From the NCBI GenBank assembly GCA_920105625.2, contig OV050032.1:103276542-103340541 (forward strand): 64,000 nt of DNA, in the 5' to 3' direction. Below the pieces are notes generated by a model. That model ran no database searches and was not told the origin of the DNA. It saw only the letters and a program-made list of their open reading frames with translations. Origin of the DNA: Clusia tigrina (Eukaryota > Arthropoda > Insecta > Diptera > Clusiidae). Made by a program: the position numbers and the translations under genes. Within the stretch, counting starts at the first letter, position 1, and every line of letters starts with the position of its first letter. Positions 60,801 through 64,000 of this stretch are shown piece by piece.

Positions 60801-62749
60801 AGAGGCTCGAGTACTTTATTGTTACAAAATTTCAAGGTTTTATGACGCTCCAGTAAAAAGTTACAAGCATTTGTATGTTGCAAACTTTGATAGGTGTAGG
60901 ACGAACCGTATAGAAGTTAGGGCCATTTGAAGTTTTATCAGTGTTTGATTTGGGACTCTAGGGTAGCATAGCTTTGAGCGATGGCTTAAATTGACAAGAG
61001 GCTCGGGTACTTTATTGTTACAACATTTCAAGGTTTTATGACGCTGCAGTAAAAAGTTACAAGCATTTGAAAGTTGCCAACTGTGATAGGTGTAGGACAT
61101 ACCGTATTTAAATTAGGGGCGGTTGAAGTTTTATCAGTGTTTGATTTGGGACTCAATGGTAGCATAGCTTTGAGCGATGGCCTAAATTGACAAGAGGCTC
61201 GAGTACTTTATTGTTACAAAATTTCAAGGTTTTATGACGCTCCAGTAAAAAGTTACAAGCATTTGTATGTTGCAAACTCTGATAGGTGTAGGACGTACCG
61301 TATAGAAGTTAGGGCCATTTGAAGTTTTATCAGTGTTTGATTTGGGACTCATGGGTAGCATAGCTTTGAGCGATGGCTTAAATTGACAAGAGGCTCGGGT
61401 ACTTCATTGTTACAAAATTTCAAGGTTTTGTGACGCTCCAGTAAAAAGTTACAAGCATTTGAATGTTGCCAACTCTGATAGGTGTAGGACGTACCGTATA
61501 GAAGTTAGGGCCGTTTGAAGTTTTATCAGTGTTTGATTTGGGACTCTTGGGTAGCATAGCTTTGAGCGATGGGTTAAATTGACAAGAGGCTCGAGTACTT
61601 TATTGTTACAAAATTTCAAGGTTTTATGACGCTCCAGTAAAAAGTTACAAGCATTTGAATGTTGCCAACTTTGATAGGTGTAGGACGTACCGTAAAGAAG
61701 TTAGGGCCATTTGAAGTTTTATCAGTGTTTGATTTGGGACTCTAGGGTAGCATAGCTTTGAGCAATAACTTAAATTGACAAGAGGCTCGAGTACTTTATT
61801 GTTACAAAATTTCAAGGTTTTATGACGCTCCAGTAAAAAGTTACAAGCATTTGAATGTTGCAAACTTTGATAGGTGTAGGACGTACCGTATAGAAGTTAG
61901 GGCCTTTTGAAGTTTTATCAGTGTTTGATTTGGGACTCTTGGTTAGCATAGCTTTGAGCGATGGCTTAAATTGACAAGAGTACTTTATTGTTACAAAATT
62001 TCAAGGTTTTATGACGCTCCAGTAAAAAGTTACAAGCATTTGAATGTTGCAAACTTTGATAGGTGTAGGACGTACCGTATAGAAGTTAGGGCCATTTGAA
62101 GTTTTATCAGTGTTTGATTTGGGACTCTTGGGCAGCATAGCTTTGAGCGATGGCTTACATTGACAAGAGGCTCGAGTACTTTATTGTTACAAAATTTCAA
62201 GATTTTATGACGCTCCAGTAAAAAGTTACAAGCATTTGAATGTTGCCAACTTTAATAGGTGTAGGACGTACCGTAAAGAAGTTAGGGTCATTTGAAGTTT
62301 TATCAGTGTTTGATTTGGGACTCTAGGGTAGCATAGCTTTGAGCGATAACTTAAATTGACAAGAGGCTCGAGTACTTTATTGTTACAAAATTTCAAGGTT
62401 TTATGACGCTCCAGTAAAAAGTTACAAGCATTTGAATGTTGCAAACTTTGATAGGTGTAGGACGTACCGTATAGAAGTTAGGGCCTTTTGAAGTTTTATC
62501 AGTGTTTGATTTGGGACTCTTGGTTAGCATAGCTTTGAGCGATGGCTTAAATTGACAAGAGTACTTTATTGTTACAAAATTTCAAGGTTTTATGACGCTC
62601 CAGTAAAAAGTTACAAGCATTTGTATATTGCAAACTTTGATAGGTGTAGGACGTACCGTAAAGAAGTTAGGGGCGTTTGAAGTTTTATCAGTGTTTGATT
62701 TGGGATACTAGGGTAGCATAGCTTTGAGCGATAGCTTAAATTGACAAGA
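57870..62749 (+). repeat. 189-bp monomers with a 7-bp slippage deletion
   Basis: Four monomers (starting 57870, 58451, 61973 and 62554) read GACAAGAGTACTTT instead of GACAAGAGGCTCGAGTACTTT. Seven bases are lost between two direct GAG triplets, as expected for replication slippage. The CTCGAG site and its CpG are removed. In all four, CTTGGTTAGC lies just upstream in the preceding monomer, so they descend from one event. The 581-bp spacing of each pair and the 4103-bp lag between pairs show that the pair was carried by the X/X' duplication. Confidence 0.88.
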
Positions 62750-64000
62750 GACTCGAGTACTTTATTGTTACAAAATTTCAAGGTTTTATAACGCTCCAAG
62801 AAAAAGTTACAAGCATTTGTATGTTGCAAACTTTGATAGGTGTAGGACGTACCGTAAAGAAGTTAGGGGCGTTTGAAGTTTTATCAGTGTTTGATTTGGG
62901 ACTCAAGGGTAGCATACGTTTGAGCGATGGCTTAAATTGACAAGAGGCTCGGGTACTCCATTGTTACAAAATTTCAAGGTTTTATCACGCTCCAGTAAAA
63001 AGTTACAAGCAATTGAATGTTGCCAACTTTGATAGGTGTAGGACGTACCGTATAGAAGTTAGGGCCTTTTGAAGTTTTATCAGTGTTTGATTTGGGACTC
63101 TTGGGTAGCATAGCTTTGAGCGATGGCTTAAATTGACAAGAGGCTCGAGTACTTTATTGTTACAAAATTTCAAGGTTTTATGACGCTCCAGTAAAATTTA
63201 CAAGCATTTGAATGTTGCAAACTTTGATAGGTGTAGGACGTACCGTATAGAAGTTAGGGCCATTTGAAGTTTTATCAGTGTTTGATTTGGGACTCTTGGG
63301 TAGCATAGCTTTGAGCGATGGCTTACATTGACAAGAGGCTCGAGTACTTTATTGTTACAAAATTTCAAGGTTTTATGGCGCTCCAGTAAAAAGTTACAAG
63401 CATTTGAGTGTTGCCAACTTTGATAGGTGTAGGACGTACTGTATAGAAGTAAGGGGCGTTTGAAGTTTTATCAGTGCTTGATTTGGGACTCAAGGGTAGC
63501 ATAGCTTTGAGCGATAACTTAAATTGACAAGAGGCTCGGGTACTTCATTGTTACCAAATTTCAAGGTTTTATGACGCTCCAGTAAAAAGTTACAAGCATT
63601 TGTATGTTGCAAACTTTGATAGGTGTAGGACGTACCGTAAAGAAGTTAGGGGCGTTTGAAGTTTTATCAGTGTTTGATTTGGGATACTAGGGTAGCATAG
63701 CTTTGAGCGATAGCTTAAATTGACAAGAGACTCGAGTACTTTATTGTTACAAAATTTCAAGGTTTTATAACGCTCCAAGAAAAAGTTACAAGCATTTGTA
63801 TGTTGCAAACTTTGATAGGTGTAGGACGTACCGTAAAGAAGTTAGGGGCGTTTGAAGTTTTATCAGTGTTTGATTTGGGACTCAAGGGTAGCATACGTTT
63901 GAGCGATGGCTTAAATTGACAAGAGGCTCGGGTACTTCATTGTTACAAAATTTCAAGGTTTTATCACGCTCCAGTAAAAAGTTACAAGCAATTGAATGTT
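62611..64000 (+). repeat. Five-monomer tandem duplication at right edge, lag 979
   Basis: Monomers with GGATACTAGG (near 62704 and 63683), CCAAGAAAAAG (near 62796 and 63775), ATACGTTTG (near 62914 and 63893), TTTTATCACGC (near 62982 and 63961) and GCAATTGAATG (near 63009 and 63988) recur 979 bp apart. One intervening monomer has GTAAAATTTACA (near 63192), a net loss of one base, which explains 979 instead of 980. The second copy is cut by the end of the window, so the array clearly continues to the right. Confidence 0.86.

Larger units (their letters stand above)
1..64000 (+). repeat. 196-bp tandem satellite array, whole window
   Basis: The window is a head-to-tail array of a monomer of about 196 bp. 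I set the phase at the motif GACAAG (sometimes GGCAAG), which recurs at 1, 197, 393, 589, 785, 981 and so on to the right edge, giving about 327 copies. Every copy I read is in the same orientation, with no inversion. There is no interrupting unique DNA or transposable element, and both edges are cut inside the array. Neighbouring monomers differ at a modest set of recurrent positions, so they sort into types that form higher-order repeats. Arrays of this kind are typical of eukaryotic centromeric, pericentromeric or subtelomeric heterochromatin. The monomer is close to one nucleosome repeat in length, a common property of satellites. I do not recognise the family, and nothing here supports protein coding. 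Confidence 0.99.
48241..64000 (+). repeat. Domain C: ATTGTTAC subfamily, more diverged
   Basis: From about 48.2 kb rightwards I found only ATTGTTAC at the subfamily site (apart from TTAATGTTAC and similar single changes), whereas the left domains mostly read ATTGTTTC. At the same time TTTGTATG or TTTGAATG, CGTATAG or CGTAAAG, and GGGGCG become the usual states, and CATATAG becomes rare. Private single-base changes are more frequent, and repeat periods are shorter and less regular. A 202-bp monomer, a 43-bp stump and four 189-bp monomers occur only here. A useful tag is TTTTGTGACG near 51247, 53207, 54971, 55755, 56735, 60446 and 61426, spaced 1960, 1764, 784, 980, 3711 and 980 bp. Confidence 0.9.
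55715..64000 (+). repeat. 24-monomer duplication, lag 4691 then 4103
   Basis: Block X begins near 55715 and recurs as X' from near 60405. At first the lag is 4691 bp: TTTTGTGACG at 55755 and 60446 and at 56735 and 61426, and the ACAACATTTC monomers with CTGCAG near 56330 and 61020. From about 57.75 kb (61.85 kb in X') the lag is 4103 bp, so X' lacks a net three monomers. Shared marks in that part are the 189-bp monomers, CTTGGTTAGC, GGGCAGCATAGC with TTACATTGAC, TTTAATAGG, GGATACTAGG, CCAAGAAAAAG and ATACGTTTG. The match ends near 62.97 kb. The right limit is uncertain because the window ends. Confidence 0.84.

Noticed and set aside
1..64000. CRISPR array
   Set aside because: The unit is 196 bp and repetitive throughout, with no short repeat alternating with unique spacers and no cas genes.
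1..64000. Tandem tRNA, 5S rRNA or other RNA genes
   Set aside because: I saw no cloverleaf, no recognisable pol III A and B boxes and no 5S-like core in the monomer.
1..64000. G-quadruplex potential in every monomer
   Set aside because: The GGG runs are separated by roughly 7 to 30 bases and there is no set of four close runs, so a canonical quadruplex is not supported.

Overview
The whole window is one uninterrupted satellite DNA array: about 327 head-to-tail copies of a roughly 196-bp, AT-rich monomer, all in the same orientation from base 1 to base 64,000. I found no credible gene, no RNA gene, no transposon insertion and no unique sequence. Both window ends fall inside the array. This indicates eukaryotic heterochromatin (centromeric, pericentromeric or subtelomeric). 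I do not recognise the monomer family and cannot name the organism. A short TTAGGG telomere-type patch near 48.52 kb weakly favours a lineage with TTAGGG telomeres.

The canonical monomer (for example 981-1176) is 196 bp. It is about 38% G+C by hand count and strongly strand-asymmetric (48 G against 26 C on the + strand). It carries a CYCGRG site near its start, one TTAGGG hexamer near position 121, and four CpGs. Length variants mark lineages of monomers: 195 bp (two different 1-base deletions), 197, 198, 189 and 202 bp, plus one 43-bp stump.

Layout. Domain A (1 to about 23.1 kb) consists of highly similar higher-order repeats (HORs) beginning at 1, 4312, 7839, 11171, 14306 and 19596. Their lengths differ by whole monomers (22, 18, 17, 16, 27 and 18), and further 6-mer and 8-mer duplications are nested inside. 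Domain B (about 23.1 to 48.2 kb) is a mosaic. It contains a 5-mer duplication (lag 980), a 7-mer duplication (lag 1373), a 28-monomer block (about 29.38-34.87 kb) repeated to about 41.54 kb with a further internal 982-bp duplication, and an 11-monomer unit present two and a half times (42.39-48.0 kb). Domain C (about 48.2 to 64 kb) uses a different monomer subfamily (ATTGTTAC instead of ATTGTTTC). It is more diverged and holds short 4-, 5- and 9/10-mer HORs, a truncated monomer and a 24-monomer duplication (lag 4691, then 4103).

The features here are the products of repeat turnover: unequal exchange by whole monomers leaving chimeric junction monomers, short gene-conversion-like patches, and slippage deletions. 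The recurrent short reading frames are by-products of the monomer, not genes. I found no evidence for a novel protein-coding or RNA-guided system. The points most worth a second look are the TTAGGG patch, the sharp subfamily boundary at about 48.2 kb, the conversion patch at 29.70-29.81 kb and the chimeric monomers that record individual exchange points.
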